Source: Ruegeria sediminis
GTDB lineage: Bacteria > Pseudomonadota > Alphaproteobacteria > Rhodobacterales > Rhodobacteraceae
NCBI RefSeq assembly: GCF_005938215.1
Contig: NZ_VCPD01000006.1
Location: 211,306 to 275,305 of the forward strand
Length of the DNA stretch: 64,000 nt
Reading direction: 5' to 3'
Shown in pieces: positions 1 through 9,452 of the stretch. The notes beneath the pieces were generated by a model, which was given only the letters and a program-made list of their open reading frames with translations, did no database searches and was not told the origin of the DNA. A program made the translations under genes and the position numbers. Position 1 is the first letter of the stretch. Each line of letters begins with the position of its first letter.

Positions 1-580
1 TGGGGCGAGTATGGTGGACCGAGACCTCGTCGAGGATGCCGCATTTGAAGGCGCCGCTTTCAGGAAACCTGCACCAGATGTAGTCAAGGCCGTAGCCGCT
101 CATGGTCGACTTGAACTGCGGCAGGGCGCGTTTCAGCAGGGCCCGGTCGAGGCAGGGCACCATGATCTCGACATGGTTGGTGAACCGGACCCTGAAACTC
201 TGGCACCTGCTGAACAGCATGTGGGTGAAGTAGCTGTCGCGGGCCAGCGACGGCTGACACACGGACAACCCGAAATGCCTGGACAGGTCGAACATCCGGT
301 TGATCGTGTCGCAATCCGTCGCGATGTCGTCATCCGGCAGCCAAACTCGGTCATAGGCATCAAGGCCGTCAAGTGAAACCAGCGTCTTGTACAGACCGTC
401 CCACTTGCCACCCTTGACCAGAACCGCCTGCACGCCTTCGGCCGGCTCGTGCGCGTCAAATGCGACTTCCGAAAAGAAACTGATCAGAAGATCGAAGTTC
501 CTCTCGGCGTAAGGCCGCGCTATCCATCCGGGATGCAGGGAGTTTTCCCCCGCCCGAACCACCACAAGATTATTCTTCAT
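1..580 (-). CDS. DUF707-like protein, 3' end cut by window edge
   Basis: The reading frame opens at an ATG (580) with MKNNLVVVRAGENSLHPGWI and stays open for 193 codons to the window edge, so the C-terminus is missing. The start and a central DDDI segment (LPDDDIATD), together with a later GYGLDYIWC segment, match what I know of the DUF707 family, proteins of unknown biochemical function often found near polysaccharide genes. The gene lies 19 bases downstream of the GT25 gene on the same strand and is probably cotranscribed with it. The DDD motif suggests a glycosyltransferase-like fold, but that is inference. Confidence 0.75.
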   Translation of the reverse strand, partial: MKNNLVVVRAGENSLHPGWIARPYAERNFDLLISFFSEVAFDAHEPAEGVQAVLVKGGKWDGLYKTLVSLDGLDAYDRVWLPDDDIATDCDTINRMFDLSRHFGLSVCQPSLARDSYFTHMLFSRCQSFRVRFTNHVEIMVPCLDRALLKRALPQFKSTMSGYGLDYIWCRFPESGAFKCGILDEVSVHHTRP

Positions 581-599
581 TGCACACCGATCGTCACGG

Positions 600-1370
600 T
601 CAGCCGGTCTTGCCGTTCTTGCTCAGGAACGGACTTTGCGCTTCGTTGCAGCTGTTCCGAAGCAGCCCGTAGCGAAACGCCAGCTGATATTTCAGGTTTT
701 TCAGGAACCGCAGGAACTGTGACGCAGGTTTCAGGGTCTTCCGGTCGGTCGACAGAAGGCTGGCGCAATCATCCCTTTCGCACACCACCGCCGGTTTCAG
801 AAGGAAAATCGGAACGCCGTGTTCCCAGAAATGCTTGAGATCCAGGTCGATCGGCCGATAGAACCGCTCGCTGGAGGCAAGCAGGGATTTCGCGGCGTCT
901 CTTCCGATGAGATACCCGGTGGTGCGCGCGGTCAGCACCTTGCGCTGCACCAGCGCCGCCTTTCCCATCTTGCCGATCGTCGTACCCTCGATTTCGGACC
1001 CGCCGTCCAGCTTGATCATGACGCCGCGCAGGTTCTTCGACGCGCTGGCAGCGAGCATCGGCCGCGGATCGGCGACGAACCTGAAATCGTCCTCCAGCAC
1101 CATCGCCACGTCTTCGTCCGAGTCCGCCAGATGTTGCCAGATCGCCCGGTGCCCGAGGTAGCAATAGCCCTCCGGCGACGACATCGGACGTTTGAAGTGC
1201 TTTCGGTTCATCTCCGAATCGTAATGATTGTGCAGCAGCGTCGCATCGGCGGCCGCGTCGCCCAAGGCATCGAAGAACTGAAAGGGCAGCCCGTACCTGT
1301 CGAATTGCGACTGCACCGCCAGCCTGCGATCCCGGCTGGATTTCAGAGATAATACGTAGGTTTGCACCAT
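600..1370 (-). CDS. Glycosyltransferase family 25 (LPS biosynthesis type)
   Basis: A 256-residue protein. The N-terminus MVQTYVLSLKSSRDRR, the FFDALGD segment near residue 35 and the acidic VLEDDFRF motif (about residue 92) are the standard features of GT25 enzymes, which transfer sugars onto lipopolysaccharide or protein. The frame is open upstream to 1523, but the ATG at 1370 is preferred because GAGGA lies 6 bases before it and the family motif begins directly at this methionine. It probably forms a two-gene unit with the downstream DUF707 gene and may act in surface glycan synthesis; the acceptor cannot be told. Confidence 0.85.
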   Translation of the reverse strand: MVQTYVLSLKSSRDRRLAVQSQFDRYGLPFQFFDALGDAAADATLLHNHYDSEMNRKHFKRPMSSPEGYCYLGHRAIWQHLADSDEDVAMVLEDDFRFVADPRPMLAASASKNLRGVMIKLDGGSEIEGTTIGKMGKAALVQRKVLTARTTGYLIGRDAAKSLLASSERFYRPIDLDLKHFWEHGVPIFLLKPAVVCERDDCASLLSTDRKTLKPASQFLRFLKNLKYQLAFRYGLLRNSCNEAQSPFLSKNGKTG

Positions 1371-1703
1371 CAGATCCTCGAGAATCCGTCTTTCCGAGCC
1401 GACCTTGCGTCTTGTGCAAGAACGCCGATGAAAATTTCTTTTGAACTCAGCAACAAGCAGGGTTTTCCTTGTTTCAACTAGATAGCGCGGTTGGCCCCTA
1501 TAGTAAATCTGAGCGAGACCCAAGCGCTTGCCGCTTATCGCCGCAGATGAAAAGGAAAATCGGCCGGAACCGCGGAATGTCGCTTATGGATGCCCTGCGC
1601 AATCCGAGGAATCCGGCCAAAGCCGATGCGGAGCCCGCCATGTGAAGCCACGGCGATCCACGAAGCGTCCGCCGAGGTCGGGGTGCGAATACTTCTCAGC
1701 CGC
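1371..1703. other. Gap between the GT25 and metalloprotease genes
   Basis: No convincing gene is seen on either strand. It should hold the promoter of the leftward GT25 unit and the 3' end of the ectoine-side transcript. A loose inverted repeat (AACAAG and CTTGTT arms near 1449-1486) is visible but no clear terminator was found. Confidence 0.4.
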
Positions 1704-2090
1704 TCAGGTCCACCACTGGTCGATTTCGGCGATTTCCTCGTCGGTCCAGCCGAAATGATGGGCGAATTCGTGAACGACCACATGTGCGATCAGATCGTCC
1801 AAGTCGACGTCGCCGCGATCCCGCCACTCGGCCAGTATGGGCTGGCGAAAAAGCCAGACGACGTCCGGCTGCGGGGCCATGTCCTCGACGGATTTCTCGG
1901 TCATGGGAATCCCCTCGTAGAGCCCCGTCAGTTCCAGCGGGTCCGCGACGCCGAGATCTTCCAGCATGTCGGGCTCAGGCCACTCGGCAATGCGAAGAAG
2001 CACACCCTTGGCGGCGGGGCGGAAAGCCACGGGCAACGCGGCGACCGTCTTGCGGGCAATCCGTTCGAAATGGTCAAGATCATGGCGCAT
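1704..2090 (-). CDS. Small zincin-like metallopeptidase (Zincin_1 family)
   Basis: A 128-residue protein ending with the zinc site HEFAHHFGWTDEEI, an HExxHxxGxxD signature in the form His-Glu-Phe-Ala-His plus a downstream Asp. This fits the Zincin_1 (PF06262) group of short bacterial metallopeptidases of mostly unknown substrate. I start it at ATG 2090 (MRHDLDHFERIARKTV), where the family usually begins. The frame also has an ATG at 2195 that overlaps the ask stop codon as ATGA, so a translationally coupled start with 35 extra residues is possible. It follows ask at the end of the ectoine operon but is not a known ectoine gene. Confidence 0.8.
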   Translation of the reverse strand: MRHDLDHFERIARKTVAALPVAFRPAAKGVLLRIAEWPEPDMLEDLGVADPLELTGLYEGIPMTEKSVEDMAPQPDVVWLFRQPILAEWRDRGDVDLDDLIAHVVVHEFAHHFGWTDEEIAEIDQWWT

Positions 2091-2191
2091 GTGACGGGTA
2101 TGGCTTTTTGGGCCGTCCGAGGGAAGCGCGAAGTCGCGCCATGTCCGATCCAAAGCCCGATCCGCACCCCGCCGGAGACCGGCGCCACCGG

Positions 2192-3610
2192 TCAAGCCGC
2201 AAGCGCCGCCTTGGCGTCGGTACGCCCGAAAAAACCCTCATGCAGGGCCTGGATTGCGGGGGAACGGTCCGAACGGGGCAGGATGAACTGCGTGTCCACG
2301 TTGCGCGGCCCTTGCATTGCCCCAAGGGGTTCCAGCCCGGCTACGTCGAGGACCTGCATGCCGCGGGCAAGGACCCGGAGACCGTGCAAATCGCGGCCCA
2401 CGACCGAGACGAGCGCCAGTTTGCGCGCCGTTATCACGGCCTGCGGGTAAAGCGCAGCCAGATCTGCCTCGACGCGGCGCATGGATTTCAGCGACGCGTC
2501 CACGTAATGCGTGATGGTGTTGGCGTTGGAAACCTTGGACACGATCCGCACCTTGTGGCGCTTCAGCGCCTCGAGGATCGCCGCGTCATACCCTTTCACA
2601 CCGACCATGTCCTGCTCGAACAACTCCAGCGCGATGATGTCGAGACCGGTGACGATCTCTACCGCCGGTGTTTCTGCGGGCTGGTCGTCGATGATGGTGC
2701 CCGGGTCGTCCGGTTCGAATGCGTTGACCACCCGCAGCGGCACCCCGGCCTGGCGGAGCGTCTTGGCGGCCGAGGGATGAATCGCCTCCATCCCAAGGTT
2801 GGCCATCTGGTCGGCCACGTCGTAATTCGTGTGCCCCAGCTTCCGTGCATTCCCGGTCCCGACCAGTTTCGGGTCGGCGGAGGAAAGGTGAAACTCCTTG
2901 TGGATGATCGCTTCCCGGGCGCCGGTCAGAGCCGCAAGTTGTGAAAAGGTCACCTCGGAATAACCCCGGTCGTATTCTCGCATCAGCCCTTCGCTGCATT
3001 GCGCATAACCGGTGACGATGGGCATTTCCTGCGCGGGGTCGATCCCTTCCATCGCCTGGGAAATGCGCGCGTCCAACGACAGTTCCGACTCGTCGCGCCA
3101 CCCGGAGAGGTCCACGAGCCGCGCGTTCAGCCCGGCGCGCTGCAGCATCAGGGTGGCGACCAGCGCCGAATGCGCCTCGCCCAGCCCCGACAGCAGTTCG
3201 CGGATCTGCAGCAGATGCGCGTTCAGCCGGAAATGCCCGTAAGAGCACAGGCGCTGCAGATCGATCAGGCAGTTCCGCGCCCCTTCGATGCGCTCCTGCA
3301 CAAAGGCCGAGGCCTGTTCGACATCGGCGGGATGGTCAAGCACCGCCTGATGCGCCGCGATCATGGCCGAGGCGGTGCGGCTGAGGCCGTCATGCCAGCC
3401 GTGATCGTCATCGGCGTTGGCGAAGCGGGCATAGACCCCGGCCTCGCCGGTCTTCTTGTGTTCGAGCAGCAGATCCGTGATGCCGCCGAAGGCCGAGACG
3501 ACGAAGATCCGGCCATAGCGTGGCACGCCGTTCTCGATGAAAAGCGTATCGCGCAACTCGTCGAGGCGGGACATGGACGTCCCGCCGATCTTTTCAACCG
3601 TGTGCGACAT
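2192..3610 (-). CDS. ask: Aspartokinase of the ectoine type (Ask_Ect)
   Basis: A 472-residue kinase that phosphorylates L-aspartate, the first step towards aspartate-semialdehyde, the ectoine precursor. The N-terminus carries VEKIGGTSMSR, the aspartokinase nucleotide-binding motif, and the C-terminal part holds paired ACT-like regions (for example LALVSVVGRDL). Its position directly after ectC, with only 3 bases between the genes, identifies it as the specialised aspartokinase found in many ectABC-ask operons, thought to escape normal feedback control by pathway amino acids. That property is family knowledge and was not tested here. Confidence 0.95.
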   Translation of the reverse strand: MSHTVEKIGGTSMSRLDELRDTLFIENGVPRYGRIFVVSAFGGITDLLLEHKKTGEAGVYARFANADDDHGWHDGLSRTASAMIAAHQAVLDHPADVEQASAFVQERIEGARNCLIDLQRLCSYGHFRLNAHLLQIRELLSGLGEAHSALVATLMLQRAGLNARLVDLSGWRDESELSLDARISQAMEGIDPAQEMPIVTGYAQCSEGLMREYDRGYSEVTFSQLAALTGAREAIIHKEFHLSSADPKLVGTGNARKLGHTNYDVADQMANLGMEAIHPSAAKTLRQAGVPLRVVNAFEPDDPGTIIDDQPAETPAVEIVTGLDIIALELFEQDMVGVKGYDAAILEALKRHKVRIVSKVSNANTITHYVDASLKSMRRVEADLAALYPQAVITARKLALVSVVGRDLHGLRVLARGMQVLDVAGLEPLGAMQGPRNVDTQFILPRSDRSPAIQALHEGFFGRTDAKAALAA

Positions 3611-3613
3611 GGG

Positions 3614-4015
3614 TCAGGCCTCGACACTCTCGGGGGCGGCGTAGGAACCGTCTTGGCGGTGAACCTCGGTTCCGGTCACCGGCGGGTTGAAGCAGCAGGC
3701 CATGACCAGCTCGTCCTTGGCCCGCAGGATGTGGCGGTCATGCTTGTCGAGCGCGTACATCACGCCCGGCCGGATATCGTGCGTGTCGCCCGTGGCCAGG
3801 TCGGTGATCGACCCGGTGCCCTGCAGGCAGTAGACGCTTTCGAAATGGTTCTTGTATTCGAACGTGTGTTCGGATCCGGCGTCGAGAAAGGTGATGTGAA
3901 ACGAAAATCCCATCCCGTCTTCGGCCAGCAGCATCCGCACGCTGGTCCATTGCGCATCGGACACGACTCGGTTCCGTTGGTTTTTCACGATGTCTTCGAA
4001 ATCTCTGACGATCAC
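3614..4015 (-). CDS. ectC: L-ectoine synthase
   Basis: A 133-residue cupin enzyme that cyclises N-gamma-acetyl-L-2,4-diaminobutyrate to ectoine with loss of water. The start [18 protein letters not shown] and the cupin segment [19 protein letters not shown] are highly characteristic. The length is normal for EctC. It sits between ectB (5 bases upstream) and ask. No ectD hydroxylase follows, so the operon should make ectoine rather than 5-hydroxyectoine unless ectD lies elsewhere. Confidence 0.97.
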   Translation of the reverse strand: MIVRDFEDIVKNQRNRVVSDAQWTSVRMLLAEDGMGFSFHITFLDAGSEHTFEYKNHFESVYCLQGTGSITDLATGDTHDIRPGVMYALDKHDRHILRAKDELVMACCFNPPVTGTEVHRQDGSYAAPESVEA

Positions 4016-4020
4016 TGTTC

Positions 4021-5307
4021 TTACTCCGCTGCGAATTTGGTTCCGCCGATCACGTCGTTTGCGGCGCCGATGAGAATGTCAAATCCCTTGCGCAGCGTCG
4101 CATCCGGCGTCGTGAGGGGCGCGAGGATCTTGACGACCTCGTCCTCCGGTCCCGAGGTCTCGATGATCAGGCCGTTCCGGAAGGCGCGGGCGCAAATCTC
4201 GCCTGCCAACTCGCCGGATCCCACGTCAACGCCGCGCATCATGCCGCGGCCCTTGAGCTTTGCGCCCGGTACCATGTCTGCGATGGTTTCAAGCCCGTTC
4301 CGGATCATCTCCGCTCGGCGGGCGACGTCCGTTTGCAGGCAATCATCCGACCAGAATTTCTCGATCGCCACCCGGGCGGTGACGAAGGCATGGGTGTTGC
4401 CGCGAAAGGTGCCGTTGTGTTCGGCCGGTCCCATCACGTCATGTTCCGGCCTTACTAGAACCAGCCCCATCGGCAGTCCGAAGCCGGAGATTGACTTCGC
4501 CAAGGTGACGATATCAGGGGTGATGCCCGCCTCTTCGAATGAAAAGAAGTCGCCCGTCCGGCCGCACCCTGCCTGAATGTCGTCGACGATGAGCAGCGCG
4601 CCGTGTTCCCTGGCCAGGTCCGCCACGCGGCGCAGCCATTCGGGCCGGGCGGCGTTGAGTCCACCTTCGCCCTGCACGGTTTCCAGCAGGATCGCCGCAG
4701 GCGCGTCGAGGCCCGAGGACCGGTCCTTCAGCATTGCTTCGAGAAAATCGGCCGTATCGCAGCCCTGACCCATGTAGCCGTCATAGGGCATGCGGGTCAC
4801 ATCGTTCAGCGTGATGCCGGCGCCGCCCCGGTGATAACCGTTTCCGGTCGCCGCCAGCGCCCCCTGCGTCACTCCGTGAAACCCGTTGGTGAATGCGATG
4901 ATATTGGTGCGGCCGGTTGCCTTGCGGGCAATTTTCATCGCCGCTTCGACGGCATTCGCGCCGGTCGGTCCGGTGAACATCACCCGGTGGTCCATGCCGC
5001 GCGGGGTCAGGATGTGGGTTTCGAACGTCTCGAGGAACGCGCCCTTGGCCCCGGTATGCAGGTCCAGACCGTGGGCGATGCCATCGGCGTCGAGATGGTT
5101 GATCAGGGCGGCCTTCATGTCCGGGTCGTTGTGCCCGTAGTTCAGCGACGAACAGCCCGCGAGGAAATCGATGTAACGCCGCCCCGACGCATCGACCATT
5201 TCGGCGCCCTGCGCCCTGGTGAAGACCGTGTCGAAGCCGCGGCAGTAACTGCGCGCTTCGGATTCGCGGCGTTTGAATACAGCTTTGCTGGAGGTGTTCG
5301 TAGACAT
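4021..5307 (-). CDS. ectB: L-2,4-diaminobutyrate aminotransferase
   Basis: A 428-residue class III PLP aminotransferase that converts aspartate-semialdehyde and glutamate to 2,4-diaminobutyrate. Visible family features are [19 protein letters not shown] at the N-terminus, [39 protein letters not shown], which contains the conserved Asp of the cofactor pocket, and [14 protein letters not shown], which carries the lysine expected to bind PLP. Length and order within ectA-ectB-ectC-ask are typical. It begins 57 bases after ectA. Confidence 0.97.
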   Translation of the reverse strand: MSTNTSSKAVFKRRESEARSYCRGFDTVFTRAQGAEMVDASGRRYIDFLAGCSSLNYGHNDPDMKAALINHLDADGIAHGLDLHTGAKGAFLETFETHILTPRGMDHRVMFTGPTGANAVEAAMKIARKATGRTNIIAFTNGFHGVTQGALAATGNGYHRGGAGITLNDVTRMPYDGYMGQGCDTADFLEAMLKDRSSGLDAPAAILLETVQGEGGLNAARPEWLRRVADLAREHGALLIVDDIQAGCGRTGDFFSFEEAGITPDIVTLAKSISGFGLPMGLVLVRPEHDVMGPAEHNGTFRGNTHAFVTARVAIEKFWSDDCLQTDVARRAEMIRNGLETIADMVPGAKLKGRGMMRGVDVGSGELAGEICARAFRNGLIIETSGPEDEVVKILAPLTTPDATLRKGFDILIGAANDVIGGTKFAAE

Positions 5308-5364
5308 ACGACCTCATAGAATGATTGGAAGATTGAGAAGGGGAGTAAACCGGCGGCGGCGCCG

Positions 5365-5895
5365 TCAGGCCGCGCGGGCCACGCGTTCGGCCAGCCGTAT
5401 CGTGACAAGGTTTTCCGTCTTGTGCCGGTTCCTGAAGTGCAGGGCCTGCGTGTAGTAGGGCTGGATGTCCAGCCTTGCGTCCTGGAGGCGGGCGAATTTC
5501 CGGAACAGCGCCCAGGAGGCGTCATTGTCCGAGGTAATGGTCGTTTGCAGGCGCTTCACGTCCCGGCAGACCGGGCGGTTGAGTATCGTCTGCAGCATCA
5601 CCGCGCCCAATCCCTTGCCCCTTGCGCGTTCGGACACGGCGACCTGCCAGACGAAAAGCGTCTCGGGGTCGTTGGGCATGACATAGGCCGACACCCATCC
5701 GGCGATCTCGCCCGAGAGTTCGGCCACGACGCAGGTGTCGGCAAAATGGTCGCACTGGATCAGGTTGCAGTACATCGAGTTTTCGTCGAGCGGTTCGCAA
5801 TCGCGCACAAGCTCCCAGATCGCGGCGCCGTCCTTGGCTTGCGGCATGCGCAGGCTTGGCAGGCTGGGACGGGAAAAATCATGGCTGTGCTGCAT
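5365..5895 (-). CDS. ectA: L-2,4-diaminobutyrate N-acetyltransferase
   Basis: A 176-residue GNAT acetyltransferase that makes N-gamma-acetyl-diaminobutyrate. The motif LPSLRMPQAKDGAAIWELV begins the domain, and AVSERARGKGLGAVML is the acetyl-CoA binding loop (R/Q-x-x-G-x-G). The ATG at 5895 is preceded by GAGGAG at a good distance. As first gene of the ectoine operon it is expected to be induced by high salinity, with the MarR-type EctR encoded divergently. Confidence 0.96.
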   Translation of the reverse strand: MQHSHDFSRPSLPSLRMPQAKDGAAIWELVRDCEPLDENSMYCNLIQCDHFADTCVVAELSGEIAGWVSAYVMPNDPETLFVWQVAVSERARGKGLGAVMLQTILNRPVCRDVKRLQTTITSDNDASWALFRKFARLQDARLDIQPYYTQALHFRNRHKTENLVTIRLAERVARAA

Positions 5896-5918
5896 CGAAA
5901 CTCGCTCCTCTATTACTT

Positions 5919-5955
5919 TGCCAAGCTAACTAACAAGGCAGGCGAGAAACTTCAA
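5919..5955 (-). promoter_or_regulatory. Candidate ectA promoter with overlapping operator-like repeat
   Basis: Read on the minus strand, TTGAAG (5950-5955) and TAGTTA (5927-5932) are separated by 17 bases, a plausible sigma70-type promoter. An imperfect dyad with TGCC/GGCA ends covers 5919-5940 and overlaps the -10 region, a position suited to repression by EctR. Promoter and operator roles are inferred from layout only. Confidence 0.4.
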
Positions 5956-6015
5956 CACCCTAAGTAAAAATGTGCTTATTCGCGCAAAATCGACTATTTT
6001 ATGACACATTACCGG

Positions 6016-6030
6016 TCAAAACTGTTTTGA
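6016..6030. promoter_or_regulatory. Perfect 15-bp palindrome upstream of ectR
   Basis: TCAAAACTGTTTTGA is a perfect inverted repeat with 7-bp arms around one base. It lies in the ectA-ectR divergent region, 75 bases before the ectR start. MarR-family regulators bind such short dyads, so this is a candidate EctR site, possibly for autoregulation. Confidence 0.45.
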
Positions 6031-6104
6031 AATGCAAAGCAAATCCACCTTTTCGCGTGATGCTTCCGGCCCTATGCTTTGCCAGTCAAAGCAATGGAGC
6101 CGAA

Positions 6105-6587
6105 ATGGATCGCATCGACAGCAGCCTGATCGCTCTGCGCCGCATCTTGCGGGCGACGGAGCTGTATGGGCGAAGGATCAAGCAGACGACGGGCGTGACG
6201 GCGGCCCAGTTCCGCGCGCTTCAGATCATCGCCGAGAAAGACGATGCCACGGCCAAGGAAATCGCCCTGCGCATGCGCGTGTCGCAGGCGACCGTCACCT
6301 CTTTGGTCGACAAACTGGTGGCCGAAGGCCTGGTCCTGCGGGAAAAATCCGAACAGGACAGGCGCCAGATCAACATTCATCTGACCGGAAAAGGCCGGCG
6401 GACGGTGGCGGAAGCGCCGGATCCGTTGCAGCAGCGCTTCGTGCGCAAGTTCTCGGCAATGGAAGATTGGGAGCAGGCCATGCTCGTCTCCAGCCTTGAA
6501 AGGGTCGCGGCCATGCTGGACGCCGAGGACATGGATGCATCGCCGGTGCTGGATACGGGCGATATCAAGCATGCTCCGGATCAATGA
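6105..6587 (+). CDS. ectR: MarR-family regulator of ectoine genes (EctR type)
   Basis: A 160-residue winged-helix protein. The recognition region KEIALRMRVSQATVTSLVDK and the wing segment LREKSEQDRRQINIHLTGKG are typical of MarR proteins. The start at 6105 is chosen because GGAGC precedes it and the domain begins directly; the frame is open further upstream but with no homologous sequence. Divergent placement from ectABC-ask matches EctR repressors known from methylotrophic and halophilic bacteria. It is expected to repress the ectoine operon at low osmolarity, by analogy. Confidence 0.88.
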   Translation: MDRIDSSLIALRRILRATELYGRRIKQTTGVTAAQFRALQIIAEKDDATAKEIALRMRVSQATVTSLVDKLVAEGLVLREKSEQDRRQINIHLTGKGRRTVAEAPDPLQQRFVRKFSAMEDWEQAMLVSSLERVAAMLDAEDMDASPVLDTGDIKHAPDQ

Positions 6588-6677
6588 GTTTCGGGTGGAC
6601 GCCGGGTTGTTCGGGCCGGATTGACGGCGCGGAACGGCTTGAGGTTTCGGACCGCGGCATGTCAGTCGGATGCGCTG

Positions 6678-6977
6678 TCAGACGCCGCCACGTCTCCGTG
6701 CCTTCCACGCCCGCCGGTCGGTCACTGGCTTCACCAGTATTGCAAGGACCGGCGCGCAAAGCTTGACCTTGGACATGGTCTCCAAGGTTCCCTCGATCAA
6801 CGCGGCATGGACAATGCTTCCCACGACCGTGATTCCCACTAGGGTCGCGTGGCCAAGCCGCCATGTTCGCGGCCTCAGACGCAACCACTTGCGAAAGGCG
6901 GCAATTGTAGCGGCATAGGTTGAACCAGAAAAGAGCCGGATCCTCCGATACAGGTCATCTCTCTTGTTCCAAATCAC
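6678..6977 (-). pseudogene. Possible membrane-protein remnant
   Basis: A 99-codon open stretch on the minus strand includes RLRPRTWRLGHATLVGITVV followed by a hydrophobic segment (about residues 42-62) and a basic tail. It loosely resembles the membrane part of ferric-reductase/cytochrome-b-like proteins, but it is too short and has no good ribosome site or partner gene. It may be a decayed fragment or chance. The rest of the 6588-7318 gap shows no gene I can support. Confidence 0.25.
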
Positions 6978-7318
6978 TTGATGACGGACAGGGGCACCCA
7001 GGCGGGTGATTTCTTCGCCCGCCTAGAAACAATGCAATGCGCAGATCGAGAGCAGGTCATCCAGAAATTCATGCAGTGTTTCCGTCTGTCTTTCGAGATC
7101 CTGCGTCAAGAAAACAGACTCGCAAAGCCGAATATCGTACAATCTCGAGAGAAATCCGTGTCAAGCCACGCGCTTCTGCAAGCCCGGCAGGCAGTTCGAC
7201 GATACGGCTGGCATCGTGACGTTTTCCGGGCCGGTTTCCACGGGAAACCGTTTCTTTTGGCCGGCTGCAAGAGAAGTCCGGCGATGCCTGTGAAGATGCC
7301 TATCGAGGAGAGGAAGAG

Positions 7319-9232
7319 ATGAAGCAAGCAGTTCTGTCACTATTGGCGACAACAATCCTGTCCGGTGCGGCCTTCGCCAACGCCTCGCTTGGCTATGCCG
7401 TTGACGAAAACGAAGTGACCATAGGCAAGGACGTCCAGTATTCGCCCTATCTTCACCAGAGCTACCCGGACCGCGTCTTCTGGGGTGACACCCATCTGCA
7501 CACTTCCTACTCCACCGATGCGGGCATGATCGGCAACCGGCTCGGGCCGGATGAGGCGTTGCGCTTCGCGAAGGGCCAAGCGGTGATCTCGTCGACGGGC
7601 ATCCGGGGCCGGCTGATCCGGCCTCTTGATTTCCTGGTGATCGCGGATCACGCCGAGAACCTCGGATTGTCGCCGATGATCGAGGAGTCGAATCCCGAAC
7701 TCCTGAAGGATCCGGCGGGCAAGGAATTCCATGACCTTGTGAAGTCCGGACAGGGCTGGGAAGCCTATCAGATCTGGAAGAAGGCCGGTGGCGAACTCAG
7801 GGATCCGATGCCAAACCCCGAGTTGCAGGCGATGGCGTGGAACCAGATCATCGATTATGTCGATCAGCACAACCAGCCCGGTGTCTTCACCGCCTTCCAC
7901 GGCTTCGAATGGACCTCGACCCCCGACCTTCGCAATATGCACCGGGTGGTCATTTTCCGGGACGATGCCGAGGCCGCTCGCAAGGTCGTGCCGATGACCA
8001 TCTTCGATTCCATCGATCCCGAAAAGCTGTGGGATTACATGGAGATGTATGAACAGACGACTGGCGGCAAGGCACTGGCGATCCCACACGGAGGAAACCT
8101 GTCGCAGGGTTTGATGTTCGCGGTCGAAACCTTCGAGGGCGAACCGCTGACGGCCGAATATGCGGAACGCCGCATGCGTTGGGAGCCGATCTACGAGGCC
8201 ACGCAAATGAAGGGTGACGGCGAGGCGCACCCGGCGTTATCGACCGATGACGAGTTCGCCGACTACTACACCTGGGACAAGGGGGACTTCGGCCTGAACC
8301 CGAAATTGCCCGAGATGTTGCCGCACGAATACGCGCGCAGCGCACTGAAGCTGGGGTTGGAACAGCATGCCAAGCTCGGGGCGAACCCGTTCAAGTTCGG
8401 GATGATCGGCGCCACCGACAGCCACACATCCCTGGCCGGCACCCGCGAAGAGAACTACTTCGGGAAGTTCTCGGGAACCGAGCCGGGCTCCGAAGCTCGT
8501 TTCCACGATCTCGTGTCGCAGGACCTGAGGGAAGGCGGCGATGGCAGCCTGGACGTCTACCACTGGGAAACCCTCGCCTCCGGCCTCGCCGGGGTCTGGG
8601 CGAAGGAGAATACCCGCGCAGCACTGTGGGACGCCATGAAGCGCAAGGAGGTTTATGCAACGACCGGAACGCGGATGCTGGTTCGGGTCTTTGCAGGATG
8701 GGACTTCGAGGCAGACGAGGTGCACAGGCCGGACTTCGCCCGGCAGGGCTATGCCCGCGGCGTGCCCATGGGCGGCGACCTGTCGTCGGCCCCGGAAGGT
8801 TCCGCGCCCAGGTTCATGGTCCGTGCCCTGCGCGATCCGGACGGCGCCAACCTTGACCGTGTCCAAATCGTCAAGGGCTGGCTCGACGCGGATGGCGCAT
8901 CGAAAGAGAGGATTTACGACATCGCCGTGTCCGACGGCCGTGAGATCGGTCCCGACGGCCGCGCGACGGAACCGGTCGGCGATACGGTGGACATAGAGAA
9001 TGCGTCCTACACCAACACGGTCGGCAATGCCGTTCTCGGCGCGTATTGGGAAGACCCGGATTTCGACCCGTCGCAGATGGCGTTCTACTACGTGCGTGTT
9101 CTGGAGATCCCGACGCCAACCTGGATCGCCTATGACGAGAAAGTCTTCGGCAAGGGGGATGCCCCGGAGGAGGCCCTGCGCAAACATCAGGAACGCGCCT
9201 ACACATCGCCGATCTGGTTCACACCCGGGTAA
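7319..9232 (+). CDS. Secreted DUF3604 protein
   Basis: A 637-residue protein with a signal peptide (MKQAVLSLLATTILSGAAFA) and then the DUF3604 domain. The segment FWGDTHLHTSYSTDAGM with its two histidines, FLVIADHAENLG and FGMIGATDSHTSL suggest a PHP-like metal-binding fold, so a hydrolase role is possible although the family has no settled function. It is predicted to be periplasmic. A purine-rich ribosome site (GAGGAGAGGAAG) precedes the start. It is monocistronic, and the Tn7-like element begins about 100 bases after its stop codon. Confidence 0.88.
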   Translation: MKQAVLSLLATTILSGAAFANASLGYAVDENEVTIGKDVQYSPYLHQSYPDRVFWGDTHLHTSYSTDAGMIGNRLGPDEALRFAKGQAVISSTGIRGRLIRPLDFLVIADHAENLGLSPMIEESNPELLKDPAGKEFHDLVKSGQGWEAYQIWKKAGGELRDPMPNPELQAMAWNQIIDYVDQHNQPGVFTAFHGFEWTSTPDLRNMHRVVIFRDDAEAARKVVPMTIFDSIDPEKLWDYMEMYEQTTGGKALAIPHGGNLSQGLMFAVETFEGEPLTAEYAERRMRWEPIYEATQMKGDGEAHPALSTDDEFADYYTWDKGDFGLNPKLPEMLPHEYARSALKLGLEQHAKLGANPFKFGMIGATDSHTSLAGTREENYFGKFSGTEPGSEARFHDLVSQDLREGGDGSLDVYHWETLASGLAGVWAKENTRAALWDAMKRKEVYATTGTRMLVRVFAGWDFEADEVHRPDFARQGYARGVPMGGDLSSAPEGSAPRFMVRALRDPDGANLDRVQIVKGWLDADGASKERIYDIAVSDGREIGPDGRATEPVGDTVDIENASYTNTVGNAVLGAYWEDPDFDPSQMAFYYVRVLEIPTPTWIAYDEKVFGKGDAPEEALRKHQERAYTSPIWFTPG

Positions 9233-9344
9233 ACCTTTCGGCCAGACCGGGCACTGGCACGGGTAGGACGTGGGCCGGACAAAGGCCCAGGGCGGAGACC
9301 TTGGGTCAGTATGGGAATGTGTTCACATCCTGTAGGGATACGCA

Positions 9345-9434
9345 TAACTTTGCACTTAACTGTTGATTTCTATTTTGGAATTTCCTGCCTCATATTGCTA
9401 ACTTTGCACTCTGTCTCGATCATAACTTTGCACT
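9345..9434 (+). repeat. Three TnsB-type end repeats
   Basis: TAACTTTGCACT occurs exactly at 9345-9356, 9399-9410 and 9423-9434, all in the same direction, with spacings of 54 and 24 bases. Several spaced direct repeats at one end are the hallmark of Tn7-like element ends, where TnsB assembles. The sequence is AT-rich compared with the surrounding chromosome. Confidence 0.7.
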
Positions 9435-9452
9435 ACAAATGGAAAGTCCATC

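Noticed and set aside
5970..6104. Longer ectR start at 5970
   Set aside because: The added 45 residues have no MarR similarity and would cover the divergent promoter region; the ATG at 6105 has a good ribosome site.
6978..7322. Plus-strand 114-codon frame before the DUF3604 gene
   Set aside because: No family features and biased composition; it overlaps the likely promoter and ribosome site of the DUF3604 gene.
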